Assembly: GCA_958427375.1 (NCBI GenBank)
Contig: CAUABY010000143.1
Span: forward strand, 1-5,749
Reading direction: 5' to 3'
DNA from: an uncultured Eubacteriales bacterium
Lineage (GTDB): Bacteria; Bacillota; Clostridia; Oscillospirales; Oscillospiraceae
Length of the DNA: 5,749 bases
The notes beneath the pieces were generated by a model that saw only the letters and a list, made by a program, of their open reading frames with translations, was not told the origin of the DNA and made no database searches. Position 1 is the stretch's first letter, and every line of letters begins with the position of its first letter. Shown in pieces: positions 5,732 through 5,749 of this stretch. Made by a program: the position numbers and the translations under genes.

Positions 5732-5749
5732 GCGTCTTTAAGACGCTTT
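5732..5749 (+). terminator. Possible terminator or attenuator hairpin cut by the window edge
   Basis: GCGTCTT (5732-5738) and AAGACGC (5740-5746) are inverted copies around one base; a realistic fold is a five-base-pair GCGTC/GACGC stem with a TTTAA loop. TTT follows at the edge, so a T run may continue. With no gene upstream on this strand, it would be a leader attenuator or the end of a small RNA, or simply an unrelated repeat. Confidence 0.3.

Noticed and set aside
1..5749. Mobile element, CRISPR array or defence island
   Set aside because: No transposase, integrase, regular spacer-repeat pattern or terminal inverted repeats were seen. The tRNA 3' end shows no duplicated copy in the window that would mark an integration site.

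Overview
The window looks like chromosomal DNA from a moderate-GC Firmicute, most likely a Clostridia gut-type bacterium (Oscillospiraceae/Ruminococcaceae-like). This is inferred from strong Shine-Dalgarno sites, GTG and TTG starts, sigma-A-like promoters, a tRNA-Thr with an encoded CCA end, and protein families common in that group. No species call is possible from sequence alone.

Layout. (1) Positions 2-1360 (+) hold the 3' part of a metallophosphatase/5'-nucleotidase gene whose beginning lies left of the window. It is followed after 24 bp by an unrecognised P-loop protein (1385-2359, +), and the two look like one operon. (2) A GC-rich hairpin (2383-2410) separates this pair from a convergent minus-strand gene (2426-4462) for an alpha/beta hydrolase fused to a large multi-pass membrane domain. 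(3) A 182-bp divergent intergenic region carries promoters for both flanking genes and a TTCTATC-N8-GATAGAA palindrome placed exactly between the -35 and -10 of a MarR-family regulator gene (4645-5124, +). This suggests an autoregulated MarR/hydrolase pair. (4) The MarR gene and a convergent minus-strand tRNA-Thr(CGT) (5176-5251) share one bidirectional terminator that abuts the tRNA CCA end. (5) The last ~500 bp (5252-5749) have no convincing gene. Past the tRNA promoter the DNA is very AT-rich (58 G+C in the 240 bases 5461-5700, about 24%). It contains a tight cluster of three DnaA-box-like 9-mers, a perfect 16-bp palindrome, a 12-bp inverted repeat, and several short repeats. It resembles a replication-origin or dnaA-upstream region, but no dnaA gene is visible, so this remains a hypothesis.

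Functionally, the first pair suggests nucleotide or phosphate-ester metabolism (hydrolase plus possible kinase-like partner). The second is a regulator controlling a membrane-bound serine hydrolase of unknown substrate. The most interesting parts are the unassigned AT-rich block, the hydrolase-membrane fusion with a CPBP-protease-like but residue-poor C-terminus, and the orphan P-loop protein.
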